A stretch of 64,000 bases of DNA from Pseudomonadota bacterium (GTDB taxonomy: Bacteria > Pseudomonadota > Alphaproteobacteria > Acetobacterales > Acetobacteraceae), in the NCBI GenBank assembly GCA_021798915.1, contig JAJZBM010000001.1:1-64000 (forward strand), read 5' to 3'. The translations under genes and the position numbers were made by a program. Every line of letters starts with the position of its first letter. The stretch's first letter is position 1. The notes below the pieces were generated by a model, which saw only the letters and a list, made by a program, of their open reading frames with translations, was not told where the DNA came from and did no database searches. Shown piece after piece: positions 53,159 through 61,941 of this stretch.

Positions 53159-53434
53159 CTAGCGCGTCATGCGGCCGACCGTCGAGACCAGTTCCTCCAC
53201 TTTGCGCCGCTGTTCCGCCACCCCCCCGGAAGCGAAAGCATCGGCGACACAGTGTTCGATATGATCGAGCAGGATCTGTTCCTCGACCTTGTGCAGCGCC
53301 GCACGCACGGCGGCGATCTGCGTCAGCACATCGATGCAGTAGCGATCACCCGCCACCATCCGCTGCAAGCCGCTGATCTGGCCGGCGATGCGGTTGAGGC
53401 GCGCCTGCACCCCGGCCTTGGTGTCATCATGCAT
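53159..53434 (-). CDS. CsoR/RcnR-family metal-sensing repressor
   Basis: DUF156 four-helix repressor, 91 residues. The Cys33, His58 and Cys62 triad matches the C-H-C copper(I) set of Mycobacterium tuberculosis CsoR by spacing (25 and 4); Tyr32 preceding Cys33 also matches. FrmR- or RcnR-type ligands (third position not Cys) are less consistent. GAGG precedes the ATG. It is upstream of crcB, DUF190 and the glycosyltransferase on the same strand. A palindrome at 53450-53468 is the likely operator. Confidence 0.9.
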   Translation of the reverse strand: MHDDTKAGVQARLNRIAGQISGLQRMVAGDRYCIDVLTQIAAVRAALHKVEEQILLDHIEHCVADAFASGGVAEQRRKVEELVSTVGRMTR

Positions 53435-53449
53435 GATCGGCCTCGATCC

Positions 53450-53468
53450 GATACCGGTAACAGGTATC
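53450..53468 (-). promoter_or_regulatory. Candidate CsoR-type operator
   Basis: GATACC and GGTATC form 6-bp inverted repeats separated by 7 nt, starting 16 nt upstream of the regulator ATG. CsoR-family operators contain GC-rich inverted repeats flanked by AT-rich bases in this position. A further CGGTAT at 53473-53478 adds a partial third half-site. Assignment is by position and symmetry only. Confidence 0.4.
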
Positions 53469-53546
53469 CCGGCGGTATATTAGGGAACGAGGGCGGCGGC
53501 CGGCAAGCCCAAGCCGGCAGGCCTCCCGGCGTTTTATCGCCGTCCT

Positions 53547-54758
53547 TTATTCCGCCTGGCCGAAGGCCGACAATCCGGTTTGCGCGCGCCCGAGAATGAG
53601 GGCGTGGACGTCATGCGTGCCCTCATAAGTGTTGACCGCCTCCAAATTCATCACATGACGGATGACGTGGTATTCGTCGGCAACCCCGTTGCCGCCATGC
53701 ATGTCGCGGGCGGCGCGCGCGATGTCCAGCGCCTTGCCGCAGGAATTGCGCTTGCAGAGCGAGATCATCTCCGGCGCCGCGCGCCCCTCGTCGAGCAACC
53801 GGCCAAGCCGCAGCACCGCTTGCAGGGCGATGGTGATTTCGGTCTGCATGTCAGCGAGTTTCTTCTGGATCAGTTGCGTCGCCGCCAACGGCCGGCCGAA
53901 CATCATCCGCCCGAGCGTGTAGTCCCGCGCCGCGTGCCAGCAGAATTCCGCCGCACCAAGCGCTCCCCAGCTGATGCCATAGCGGGCATTGTTGAGGCAG
54001 GAAAACGGTCCGCGCAGGCCCTTGACGCCGGGGAGTTGGTTTTCCGCCGGAACAAACACGTCCTGCATCATGATCATCCCGGTCATCGAGGCGCGGAGGC
54101 TGAATTTGCCCTCGATCTTGGGGGCCGAGAGCCCCGCCATGCCGCGCTCCAGGACGAAGCCTCTGATCTCGCCAGCATCGTCCTTGGCCCAGACCACGAA
54201 AACATCGGCGATCGGGGAATTGGTGATCCAGGTTTTCGACCCGTTTAGAACGAAACCGCCCTCCACCGCCTTCGCGCGGGTGCGCATGGATGCCGGATCA
54301 GAGCCGGCATCGGGCTCAGTCAGGCCAAAGCAGCCGACTTTCTCGCCGGAACGCAGACCAGGGAGGTATTTTTCGCGCAAGAACTCCGAACCAAATGCAT
54401 GGATCGGATACATCACCAGCGAGGATTGCACCGAAAACGCGCTGCGATAGCCGGAATCGACGCGTTCCACCTCGCGCGCGATCAGCCCGTAGGAAACGTA
54501 ATTGACCCCGGCGCAGCCATACCCCTCGAGCGTCGCGCCAAGGAAGCCCATCGCCCCCATTTCGTTCATGATCTCGCGATCGAAGCGCTCCTGGCGATTG
54601 GCCATCAGCACGCGCGGAAAAAGCTTTTCCTGGCAATAATCGCGGGCGGCATCGCGGATGGCGCGTTCATCCTCGCTGAGCTGATCGTCGAGACGGAGCG
54701 CATCATCCCATTGAAAAGCCGAGAATTTGCCTTTTTTGGCGGGGCTTGCGACGTTCAT
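53547..54758 (-). CDS. gcdH: Glutaryl-CoA dehydrogenase
   Basis: FAD acyl-CoA dehydrogenase that oxidatively decarboxylates glutaryl-CoA to crotonyl-CoA in lysine/tryptophan degradation. The 403-residue product has the catalytic Glu at 379 ([16 protein letters not shown]), [17 protein letters not shown] in the FAD region and [14 protein letters not shown]. The overall pattern fits GcdH more than other family members. Its ATG overlaps the stop of the upstream helicase by 4 nt (ATGA), an unusual pairing. Confidence 0.92.
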   Translation of the reverse strand: MNVASPAKKGKFSAFQWDDALRLDDQLSEDERAIRDAARDYCQEKLFPRVLMANRQERFDREIMNEMGAMGFLGATLEGYGCAGVNYVSYGLIAREVERVDSGYRSAFSVQSSLVMYPIHAFGSEFLREKYLPGLRSGEKVGCFGLTEPDAGSDPASMRTRAKAVEGGFVLNGSKTWITNSPIADVFVVWAKDDAGEIRGFVLERGMAGLSAPKIEGKFSLRASMTGMIMMQDVFVPAENQLPGVKGLRGPFSCLNNARYGISWGALGAAEFCWHAARDYTLGRMMFGRPLAATQLIQKKLADMQTEITIALQAVLRLGRLLDEGRAAPEMISLCKRNSCGKALDIARAARDMHGGNGVADEYHVIRHVMNLEAVNTYEGTHDVHALILGRAQTGLSAFGQAE

Positions 54759-56476
54759 GCCTCGGACTCCTCTTCTTCGGGTGGGATTGGCGCCGCGCCC
54801 GGGCTGGATTTGCGTGTCGGCAGCAGCATGAAGGCGGGGATGTCGGCGCCGAAGCCGCGCACCCCACCCCGATCTTCGCCTGGGCTCTCCGCCTTGGCCG
54901 CGCGCGCGCCACCCTGCCCGCCCGCCGCGCGGGCATGGCGTTCGGCCGGTTTTTGCGGCCGTGTCGCGATCCTGCGTTCCTCTTCGTGCCCGATCGCCGG
55001 CATGGATCCGGGGGCCGATATCGAGGCAGATTCGGAAGCCGATGCAAGGACCGATGTCTCCGCCGATGGCCGCGCCCGTCCGCGTGGCGTGCGCGCGCTT
55101 GTTCTGGCGCCCGGCTGGCTTCCGGGCTTGGTCCCCGATGGAGCGCCACGCCGGCCCCGGCGCTTGCCACCGGTTCCTTCCGCCCAGGCGACGGGATCGA
55201 GTCCCTCGACCACGATGCGCGGGATCGGCGCGCCGGTCAGCTTCTCGATCGCCTCCACCATCACCCGGTCCTCAGGCTCGGCGATCACGAAGGCACGGCC
55301 CTCGCGCCCGGCACGCCCGGTGCGGCCAATGCGGTGGACATAATCCTCGGCGTGCACCGGCACGTCGAAATTGAAGACATGCGAGAGTCCGCCGATATCG
55401 AGCCCGCGCGCCGCGACGTCGCTGCACACCAGGAGGCGGATCTCGCCGGCCTTGAATTTTTCCAGCGTCGCGAAGCGTACCGACTGCGACATGTCGCCAT
55501 GCAGCGCGCCGACGCTGAAGCCATGGCGGGCGAGCGAACGATGGAGAATATCGACATCGCGCTTGCGGTTACAGAAAATGAGCGCGTTTTGCACATCTTC
55601 CTTGCGGATCAGCCGGCGCAGCGCCTCACGCTTGTCATGCTCGGCGACGAGGGCGAGGCCGGTGGTGATGGTGGTCGCGACCGAAGCCGGCGGCGCGACG
55701 GTGATTTGCTTCGGGTTTTGCAGGAAGGCATCGGCGAGGCGGCGAATCTCGGGCGCCATGGTCGCACTGAAGAACAGCGTCTGGCGATTGGCCGGCAGCA
55801 TCGCGACGATGCGTTCGACATCGGGGATGAACCCCATGTCCAGCATGCGGTCCGCCTCGTCGATCACCAACAGGCGAGCATTGGTGAGCAGGACGCCGCC
55901 GCGTTCGAACATGTCGATCAGGCGGCCGGGGGTCGCGATCACCACATCGACGCCGCGATCCAGCGCATCACGCTGGTCGCCCATGCTCTCGCCGCCGATG
56001 ACGAGGGCGTGGCTGAGCTTCAGATATTTGCCGTAGAGGACGAAATTTTCCGCGACCTGGAGCGCGAGTTCGCGGGTCGGCTCGAGGATCAGGCTGCGCG
56101 GCATGCGGGCGCGGGCCCGCGAGCCGGCGAGGATATCGAGCATGGGGAGGGTGAAACCAGCGGTCTTGCCGGTGCCGGTCTGGGCGCAGCCGAGCACGTC
56201 ACGGCCCATCAGAACCGTCGGGATCGCCTGCGCCTGGATCGGCGTTGGCTGGGTGTAGCCCATTTCGGCAACCGCACGCAGCACCGGCTCGGAAAGACCG
56301 AGTTCGGCGAAGCCGGACGCGACGGAAGCGGGCGCCGGGGCGGACCCGAGATCGGGCCCGACCTCCGAGCCCGAGGCGGGCGCTTCCTCGGGCACGACGG
56401 CGGTCGAGGTGGGAGAGGTGGGTTCGGCGGAATGCAGGATCTCGGACACCAGATACTTTCGGATAAAAAGCGGCAT
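54755..56476 (-). CDS. DEAD-box RNA helicase, RhlE-like
   Basis: ATP-dependent RNA helicase, 573 residues. An acidic/Ala-rich N-terminus (about 10-55) precedes the core, with AQTGTGKT (98-105), PTRELA, TPGR, DEAD (206-209) and SAT (237-239). Conserved C-domain motifs are [12 protein letters not shown] and [10 protein letters not shown]. The C-terminal tail (from about residue 425) is Arg/Gly/Ser-rich and basic, typical of the RhlE group. It may act in ribosome assembly or RNA decay. It is translationally coupled to gcdH. The promoter lies at 56537-56565. Confidence 0.93.
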   Translation of the reverse strand: MPLFIRKYLVSEILHSAEPTSPTSTAVVPEEAPASGSEVGPDLGSAPAPASVASGFAELGLSEPVLRAVAEMGYTQPTPIQAQAIPTVLMGRDVLGCAQTGTGKTAGFTLPMLDILAGSRARARMPRSLILEPTRELALQVAENFVLYGKYLKLSHALVIGGESMGDQRDALDRGVDVVIATPGRLIDMFERGGVLLTNARLLVIDEADRMLDMGFIPDVERIVAMLPANRQTLFFSATMAPEIRRLADAFLQNPKQITVAPPASVATTITTGLALVAEHDKREALRRLIRKEDVQNALIFCNRKRDVDILHRSLARHGFSVGALHGDMSQSVRFATLEKFKAGEIRLLVCSDVAARGLDIGGLSHVFNFDVPVHAEDYVHRIGRTGRAGREGRAFVIAEPEDRVMVEAIEKLTGAPIPRIVVEGLDPVAWAEGTGGKRRGRRGAPSGTKPGSQPGARTSARTPRGRARPSAETSVLASASESASISAPGSMPAIGHEEERRIATRPQKPAERHARAAGGQGGARAAKAESPGEDRGGVRGFGADIPAFMLLPTRKSSPGAAPIPPEEEESEA

Positions 56477-56536
56477 CGCTCCATGCGGAGACGTGCCGGG
56501 GGGCGTCTTGCGCCTCGGCGATGCGGGTTCGGCTCA

Positions 56537-56565
56537 CCTATCGAGAAAACTTGCCGTGAAGTCAA
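56537..56565 (-). promoter_or_regulatory. Probable promoter of the helicase-gcdH unit
   Basis: On the minus strand TTGACT (56565-56560) is followed after 17 nt by GATAGG (56542-56537). It resembles the rpsL promoter and would give a 5' leader of about 50 nt. The rest of 56477-56735 carries a 14-bp direct repeat near its right end and no gene I can support. Confidence 0.45.
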
Positions 56566-56690
56566 GGCCACTCGCCGGTCTTGCGCGCAGAGCGGGCTTG
56601 GCATTAACGCACGGGCAACGTAATTCACGTACAACGCTCAGCGAGAACCAAAGGCTCGGCGGGAAGGTTGCCGGATGGCCGCCGCGAGGA

Positions 56691-56724
56691 GATTGCCATT
56701 CATGCCAAGGGATTGCCATTCATG
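56691..56724 (+). repeat. Direct repeat GATTGCCATTCATG
   Basis: Two identical 14-bp copies (56691-56704 and 56711-56724) lie with a 20-bp period just upstream of the small exported protein's ATG. Each contains an ATG (56702 and 56722) that is out of frame with that gene. The function is unknown. Confidence 0.6.
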
Positions 56725-56735
56725 AAGGTGCCGCC

Positions 56736-57101
56736 ATGACCGGAATTTTCCGCCGCCTCGCCCTTCTGGCGCCGCTGGCGCTCACCATTCTCGTTGGTTT
56801 CGGCCCGGCGACGCCGGTGGCGGCTTGGTGGCATGGCGGCGTGTTCATCGGCGGTTACGTCCCCCCGGTGGTGGTTGGCCCGCCGGTCGTCTATGCGCCG
56901 CCGCCGCCGGTCTATGGCTACCCCTATTACCCACCACCGGCGGTCGCCTATCCGCCGTCGGCGCCGCCACCGGCGACCGCGAGCGGCACCTGCTATGCCG
57001 GCGCCTATGTCTGCCCGCTCGATCGCCCGCCGACGCCGGATGGCTCCTGCTCCTGCCCCACGGGCTATGATGGCGGACGCGTCTATGGCCATCTTGGCTG
57101 A
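56736..57101 (+). CDS. Small exported Pro/Tyr-rich, Cys-containing protein
   Basis: The 121-residue product has a signal peptide (hydrophobic LLAPLALTILVGFG, cleavage near PVAA). The mature part begins WWHGG and contains many Pro/Tyr/Val units (YVPPVV, PPVVYAPPPP, YPYYPPP), then a Cys-containing tail (GTCYAGAYVCPLD, SCSCPTG). It resembles small exported Pro-rich alphaproteobacterial proteins of unknown role. It ends 45 nt before the GH15 gene. Confidence 0.7.
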   Translation: MTGIFRRLALLAPLALTILVGFGPATPVAAWWHGGVFIGGYVPPVVVGPPVVYAPPPPVYGYPYYPPPAVAYPPSAPPPATASGTCYAGAYVCPLDRPPTPDGSCSCPTGYDGGRVYGHLG

Positions 57102-57146
57102 GGCGCGGCCAGTGCATGGCCTCCGCCCGGCGGGCAGGCCACGCTG

Positions 57147-58946
57147 ATGGCCGAACCCACCGCCATACAACCCCGCATCGAGGACTACGCCCTGATCGGC
57201 GACGGTCACAGCGCCGCGCTGATCAACCGCACCGGCGCGCTGGAATGGCTGTGCTGGCCGCGTTTCGACAGTCCCGCCTGCTTTGCGGCCCTCCTCGGCG
57301 GGCGCAATCACGGCCGCTGGCTGATCGCGCCGCATGGTGCCGTGCATACGATCCGCCGCGCCTATCGCGGTTTCTCGCTGGTGCTCGAGACGATCTTCAC
57401 GACCGACGAGGGCGAGGTCGCGGTGATCGATTTCATGCCCCCGAACGGCGCCTCCTCCTCGGTCATCCGGCTCGTTGCCGGGCGCGCCGGGCGCGTTTCG
57501 ATGCGCCTCGATCTCACGCTGCGTTTCGATTACGGCACCACCATCCCCTGGGTCACCCGCCTTGCGGACGGCAACGGCATCCGTGCCGTCGCCGGGCCGG
57601 ACATGGTGGTCTTGCGCACGCCGGTCACGCTGCTCGGGCAAAACCTCGCGACCATCGCCGAGTTCGAGATCGCGGCCGGTGAAACCATCCCCTTCATGCT
57701 CACCCATTCGCCCTCCCACCTATCCCCCGAGCCGCCGCACGACCCGCTCAAGGCGCTCGCCGAAACCGAGCGTTTCTGGGCGGAATGGTCGTCGCGCTGC
57801 CTCTGCGACAGCCGCTATCGCGAGCCGGTACTGCGCTCGTTGATCACCCTGAAAGCGCTGATCTACGCGCCGACCGGCGGCATCGTCGCCGCCCCCACGA
57901 CTTCGCTCCCCGAGCAATGGGGCGGCTCGCGCAACTGGGATTACCGTTATTGCTGGCTGCGTGACGCAACGCTGACGCTCGATGCGATGATGGCGGCCGG
58001 CTATTACGAGGAGGCGGAAGCGTGGCGCAACTGGCTGCACCGGGCGATCGCCGGCAGCCCGGCGCAGGTGCAGATCATGTACGGCCTCGCCGGCGAGCGC
58101 CGGCTGATGGAATGGGAGGCGACCTGGCTTCCCGGTTTCGCCGGCTCGCGCCCGGTCAGGATCGGCAACGCCGCCTCCGACCAGTTGCAGCTCGACGTTT
58201 ATGGCGAGGTGATGGATTCGGCCCATACCGCGCGCCGCGGCGGCCTGGGTGCGGCGCGCGATTCCTGGCCGATGCAGCGCAAATTGCTCGAGCATCTGGC
58301 GCGCATCTGGGATCGCCCCGACGAGGGCTTATGGGAAGTGCGCGGCGGGCGGCGGCATTTCACGTTTTCGAAGGTGATGGCCTGGGTCGCCTTCGACCGC
58401 GCCGTCAAGGACGCCGAAACCTATCATCTCGCCGCCCCGATCGAGCGCTGGACGGCGCTCCGCGATCACATCCACGCCACCGTCTGCCGCGACGGCGTCG
58501 ATCCCGAACGCCAGTGTTTCGTGCAAAGCTTCGGCTCGCGCGAACTCGATGCGAGCCTTCTGCTCATTCCCCTGGTCGGCTTCCTGCCACCCGATGATCC
58601 GCGCGTGCGGGCGACGGTTGACGCCATCGCGCAGGATCTGATGGAAGATGGGCTGGTCCTGCGCTATCGCACCGAAGCCGGCGCCGATGGCCTGCCGCCC
58701 GGCGAGGGCGCCTTTCTCGCTTGCAGCTTCTGGATGGTCGATAATCTCGTGCTGCAAGGCCGCCGTGAGGAGGCGCAGGCGATGTTCGACCGTCTGCTCG
58801 ATCTCCGTAACGATGTCGGCCTGCTCGCCGAGGAATATGATCCGCACGCGAAGCGCCAGCTCGGCAATTTTCCGCAGGCCTTCTCCCATCTCGCCCTGGT
58901 CCGCTCGGCGCTGATGCTGGCGGGCGGCGAAGGCGGGGGGAGCTGA
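57147..58946 (+). CDS. GH15-family glycoside hydrolase (glucoamylase/trehalase-like)
   Basis: The 599-residue cytoplasmic enzyme matches bacterial GH15. The N-terminal domain IEDYALIGDGHSAALINRTGALEWLCWPRFDSP is typical, and the catalytic domain has GSRNWDYRYCWLRDATLTLDAM. WEATWLPGF and a late EYDPHAKRQLGNFPQAFSHLAL match family blocks, the latter near the general base. The group includes glucoamylases and trehalases, and substrate choice cannot be decided here. It has no signal peptide. It converges on fliP, 13 nt apart. Confidence 0.9.
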   Translation: MAEPTAIQPRIEDYALIGDGHSAALINRTGALEWLCWPRFDSPACFAALLGGRNHGRWLIAPHGAVHTIRRAYRGFSLVLETIFTTDEGEVAVIDFMPPNGASSSVIRLVAGRAGRVSMRLDLTLRFDYGTTIPWVTRLADGNGIRAVAGPDMVVLRTPVTLLGQNLATIAEFEIAAGETIPFMLTHSPSHLSPEPPHDPLKALAETERFWAEWSSRCLCDSRYREPVLRSLITLKALIYAPTGGIVAAPTTSLPEQWGGSRNWDYRYCWLRDATLTLDAMMAAGYYEEAEAWRNWLHRAIAGSPAQVQIMYGLAGERRLMEWEATWLPGFAGSRPVRIGNAASDQLQLDVYGEVMDSAHTARRGGLGAARDSWPMQRKLLEHLARIWDRPDEGLWEVRGGRRHFTFSKVMAWVAFDRAVKDAETYHLAAPIERWTALRDHIHATVCRDGVDPERQCFVQSFGSRELDASLLLIPLVGFLPPDDPRVRATVDAIAQDLMEDGLVLRYRTEAGADGLPPGEGAFLACSFWMVDNLVLQGRREEAQAMFDRLLDLRNDVGLLAEEYDPHAKRQLGNFPQAFSHLALVRSALMLAGGEGGGS

Positions 58947-58959
58947 TCCTCGCCCCGGC

Positions 58960-59727
58960 TCAGGGATGCGGCGGCAGCGGAAAACTCTGCACCAGGCTTC
59001 CTGAAACCAGACGCCAGCCATCGACGAGCACGAAGAAGATCAGCTTGAAGGGGAGCGAGATCGAGCTTGGCGGCATCATCATCATCCCCATGCTCATCAA
59101 CACGCTGGAGACGACGAGATCGATCACCAGAAAGGGGAGAAAGAGCAGGAATCCCATCTCGAAGGCGCGGCGCAATTCCCCGACCATGAACGCCGGGATC
59201 AGCGCCCGCCACGGCGTCTCGCCGGCGCGGGCCGGGATCGGCAGGTGGGCGAGATCGAGAAACAGCTTGAGATCGCTCGGCCGCGCGTTCGCCGCCATGA
59301 ATTGCCGGAACGGCTCGCCGGCGAGGCGCAGCCCCTCCAGCTCGGAAACCTTGCCCGCCGTCATCGGTGCGATGCCGTCGTCCCAGGCCTGATCGATGAC
59401 CGGCTGCATGACGAAATAGGTCAGAAACAGCGACAGCCCGATCACCACCGTATTCGGCGGGATGGTGGCGTTGCCGATGGCGCTCCTGAGCAGCGAGATG
59501 ACGATGACGATGCGGGTGAAGGCGGTGACCATCACGAGGAGGCTCGGCGCCAGCGACAGAAGGGTGATCAGCGCGGTGAGCTGAACCAGCCGGCTGGTCG
59601 CCCCGGCCTGCCCGGCGGCACCGAGATCGATCGCCAGCGATTGCGCGAGCGCGGCCCCCGGCCGGAGCAGAAGCAGGAACAGAATGAACAGCGCGATCGG
59701 CAGGCACCGCCTCATCGTCGCCGTCAT
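58960..59727 (-). CDS. fliP: Flagellar export apparatus protein FliP
   Basis: Core of the flagellar type III export gate, 255 residues. A cleavable signal sequence (to about residue 28) precedes four membrane helices. Family blocks are TAFTRIVIVISLLRSAIGN, PPNTVVIGLSLFLTYFVM and FEMGFLLFLPFLVIDLVVSSVLMSMGMMM. Its ATG overlaps the fliO stop by 4 nt. It is oriented opposite to flgB-flhB, so the flagellar genes here are in two divergent units. Confidence 0.97.
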   Translation of the reverse strand: MTATMRRCLPIALFILFLLLLRPGAALAQSLAIDLGAAGQAGATSRLVQLTALITLLSLAPSLLVMVTAFTRIVIVISLLRSAIGNATIPPNTVVIGLSLFLTYFVMQPVIDQAWDDGIAPMTAGKVSELEGLRLAGEPFRQFMAANARPSDLKLFLDLAHLPIPARAGETPWRALIPAFMVGELRRAFEMGFLLFLPFLVIDLVVSSVLMSMGMMMMPPSSISLPFKLIFFVLVDGWRLVSGSLVQSFPLPPHP

Positions 59728-59990
59728 GGCCGCGCTTCCGGCCCGGCAAGCCAGCCGATCACCTGATCCTGCCCGCCGCCGGTCAATAACAGGACATGCC
59801 GGCCATCGCAGACGACGAGATGGAGCCGCCGGCGCGGATCGAGCGCCAGCGTCTCCGCCAACTGAAGCCGCCCGCCGCCCTTGGGGGCGAGCCCGGTGAA
59901 ACGCGCGAGGCGCTGGGCGAGCAGGATCAGCCCGAGCACGACCGCGAGCGCGAGGAGCGCAATCAGGAGGGAGGCGAGGGAGGGAAGCAT
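59724..59990 (-). CDS. fliO: Flagellar protein FliO
   Basis: The 88-residue membrane protein has one hydrophobic segment (about 5-22) followed by a soluble domain with LAETLALDPRRRLHLVVCDGRHVLLLTGG, typical of FliO, a chaperone for FliP assembly. The Met at 59990 is chosen: a longer frame reads Arg-rich junk from the next gene. GGGAGGGA precedes it. It is coupled to fliP. Confidence 0.85.
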   Translation of the reverse strand: MLPSLASLLIALLALAVVLGLILLAQRLARFTGLAPKGGGRLQLAETLALDPRRRLHLVVCDGRHVLLLTGGGQDQVIGWLAGPEARP

Positions 59991-60024
59991 GACACGGCCT
60001 TTTGCCGAGGGAAGAACAGCATGA

Positions 60025-60327
60025 TCAATCCTCGCCCGCAGTGGCGGCGAGCTGAGCGGCGAGCGCCTCGATCCCGGTGAGCAGGGCGGCGAGACGCGGC
60101 CGCAGCGCCCGCCCCTCTTCCGGCGGCAGGTCGAGCGCCTGGGCGCAGACGCGGCCGACCCGCTGATCGAGCCCGGCGAGATCGATCGGCCGCCGCGCCG
60201 CGGCCAGCGCCAATGCGACCCGCAGCATGCCCTCCAGCGTCGCGATGGCCGCATCGAGCGGGGCCGGAAACGGCGGGCCGGCGGCGGGATCGGGCAGCGC
60301 GGGAGATGGCGTGTCGGGCGGGCTCAT
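60025..60327 (-). CDS. Small unknown protein of the flagellar cluster
   Basis: The 100-residue product has a Pro-rich N-terminus (about 1-22) followed by two predicted Ala/Leu-rich helices (about 25-45 and 72-95). There is no signal peptide or membrane segment. It lies upstream of fliO on the same strand, 34 nt away. It might be a small chaperone or a FliO-associated factor, but I recognise no family. Confidence 0.5.
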   Translation of the reverse strand: MSPPDTPSPALPDPAAGPPFPAPLDAAIATLEGMLRVALALAAARRPIDLAGLDQRVGRVCAQALDLPPEEGRALRPRLAALLTGIEALAAQLAATAGED

Positions 60328-60449
60328 GCCGACGCATAGAAGCGCGAATGGATTACGGAAGTCTTATCTCGCCGGCGATTTACCAAATCTTTAGCGACGG
60401 CGGCGATGATGGCGCCGGGTTCGAGGATTTTGGGTGGGAGAGGACGGCG

Positions 60450-60848
60450 ATGGCGGGAAGTGGCGCGGGCAGTGGCATCGGCCTTTTCGATCTGGCCGAC
60501 AAGCGTCTGGCCTGGATCGACCAGCGCCAACAATTGCTCGCTCAGAATCTCGCCAATGCCGATACCCCCGGCTGGCAGCCGAAGGATCTGGCCCCCTTCG
60601 CGGCCACCCTCGCCAAGACCACCCCCGCCGCGCTCGCCCTCACCAACCCGCTTCACCTCGCCGGCCCCCAAGGCAGCGCGCTGGCGCCGAATGCCAAGGC
60701 GCGCCCCGAGGAACGCGCGCCGGACGGCAACGCCGTCGCCATCGACGGCGAGCTGACCAAAGTCGCGCAGACCAACGATACGCATGCGCTGGTGATCAAT
60801 CTCTACCAGACCTATCTCGGCATGTTCCGCACCGCTCTCGACCGCTAG
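60450..60848 (+). CDS. flgB: Flagellar basal-body rod protein FlgB
   Basis: Proximal rod subunit, 132 residues from ATG 60450, where GGGAGAGG precedes. An in-frame Met at 60348 would add 34 unconserved residues. The family block QRQQLLAQNLANADTPGWQPKDLAPF is at the N-terminus. LVINLYQTYLGMFRTALDR at the end fits the family C-terminus. It is first in flgB-flgC-fliE and divergent from the small unknown gene; the 122-nt gap between them is the only promoter space. Confidence 0.93.
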   Translation: MAGSGAGSGIGLFDLADKRLAWIDQRQQLLAQNLANADTPGWQPKDLAPFAATLAKTTPAALALTNPLHLAGPQGSALAPNAKARPEERAPDGNAVAIDGELTKVAQTNDTHALVINLYQTYLGMFRTALDR

Positions 60849-60881
60849 CGGCGGGGGCGGCGAGCAAAGGACGACACCACG

Positions 60882-61289
60882 ATGGATCTCAGTAAGGCTC
60901 TCGACATCTCCGCGCGCGGCATGGACGCGCAGACCACGCGGCTCCGCGTCATCGCGGAAAATCTCGCCAACCAGGACACCAGCGGCACCGGCGCCAAAGG
61001 AACGCCCTATCGTCGCAAGACCGTCACCTTCGAAAACCGTCTCGACCGCAATCTCGGGATCGAGACGGTGCGGGTGAAGCAGATCGGCGTGGACAAGGCG
61101 CCGCTGCCGCAGCGCTATGATCCCTCCAACCCCAACGCCAACGCGCAGGGTTACGTCACCGCGCCGAACGTCAACGCCTTCGTCGAACTCATGGACATGC
61201 GAGAGTCCGAGCGCTCCTATTCCGCCAACCTCACGGTGCTGCAGGCGACGCGCGGGATGCTCGCGCGTACCATCGCGATGTTGAAATGA
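60882..61289 (+). CDS. flgC: Flagellar basal-body rod protein FlgC
   Basis: Rod subunit of 135 residues beginning MDLSKALDISARGMDAQTTRLRVIAENLANQDT, the family signature. The C-terminus SYSANLTVLQATRGMLARTIAM is also typical. Its stop overlaps fliE by 4 nt (ATGA). It is 33 nt after flgB. Confidence 0.96.
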   Translation: MDLSKALDISARGMDAQTTRLRVIAENLANQDTSGTGAKGTPYRRKTVTFENRLDRNLGIETVRVKQIGVDKAPLPQRYDPSNPNANAQGYVTAPNVNAFVELMDMRESERSYSANLTVLQATRGMLARTIAMLK

Positions 61290-61591
61290 CCCCGCTTTCC
61301 CTCACCGTCACCCCCTCGCAGGCGGCAGACGCCTATCGCGCCGCCGATGGCGCCGGCAACGGCACCGAGGCCGGGGGTGATTTCGGCGCGACGCTCACCC
61401 GCGCGATCGGCGGCGCGATCGACGCCAACCACGCCGCCGAGGATCAGGCGATGCAAGCGATCGCCGGCGGCGGCAACCTGACCGACGTCGTGACAGCGGT
61501 GTCGAAGGCGCAACTCGCCCTGCAAACCGCGACCACCATCCGTGACCGCATGGTCCAGGCTTATCAGCAGATCATGCAGATGCCTATCTGA
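61286..61591 (+). CDS. fliE: Flagellar hook-basal body complex protein FliE
   Basis: Joins the MS ring to the rod. The 101-residue product ends with AQLALQTATTIRDRMVQAYQQIMQMPI, the FliE C-terminus. Its N-terminal half is Ala/Gly-rich and variable, as in the family. The ATG overlaps flgC. fliQ follows after 77 nt. Confidence 0.93.
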   Translation: MTPLSLTVTPSQAADAYRAADGAGNGTEAGGDFGATLTRAIGGAIDANHAAEDQAMQAIAGGGNLTDVVTAVSKAQLALQTATTIRDRMVQAYQQIMQMPI

Positions 61592-61668
61592 GACGGAACG
61601 AACGTAAAGGCGAGGATCCGGCGCCAAAATGGCGACAGAGAACGAGACGGGCAAAAGGCGATGCAGGC

Positions 61669-61941
61669 ATGAGTGAAGGCGAAATCGGCGCGGTGCTCCG
61701 CGATGCGATGCTGGTCACGATGAAGCTCGGCGGCCCGCTGCTCTTGATCGGCCTCATCGTCGGACTGGTGATCTCAGTGGTGCAGGCGGTGACCCAGATC
61801 AACGATCAGGCGCTCTCTTTCCTGCCGCGCGTGGTGGCGCTCACCCTGACCTTGCTGCTGCTCGGCCCGTTCATGCTCGCGACCCTTTCCTCCTTCACCG
61901 TCGCCCTGTTCGACCGGCTGGTGGCGATCGGCGGCTCATGA
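61669..61941 (+). CDS. fliQ: Flagellar export apparatus protein FliQ
   Basis: Two-helix gate protein of 90 residues. The first helix is GPLLLIGLIVGLVISVVQAVTQI and the second is VVALTLTLLLLGPFMLATL, with the conserved INDQALSFLPR between. It overlaps fliR by 4 nt. Confidence 0.96.
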   Translation: MSEGEIGAVLRDAMLVTMKLGGPLLLIGLIVGLVISVVQAVTQINDQALSFLPRVVALTLTLLLLGPFMLATLSSFTVALFDRLVAIGGS

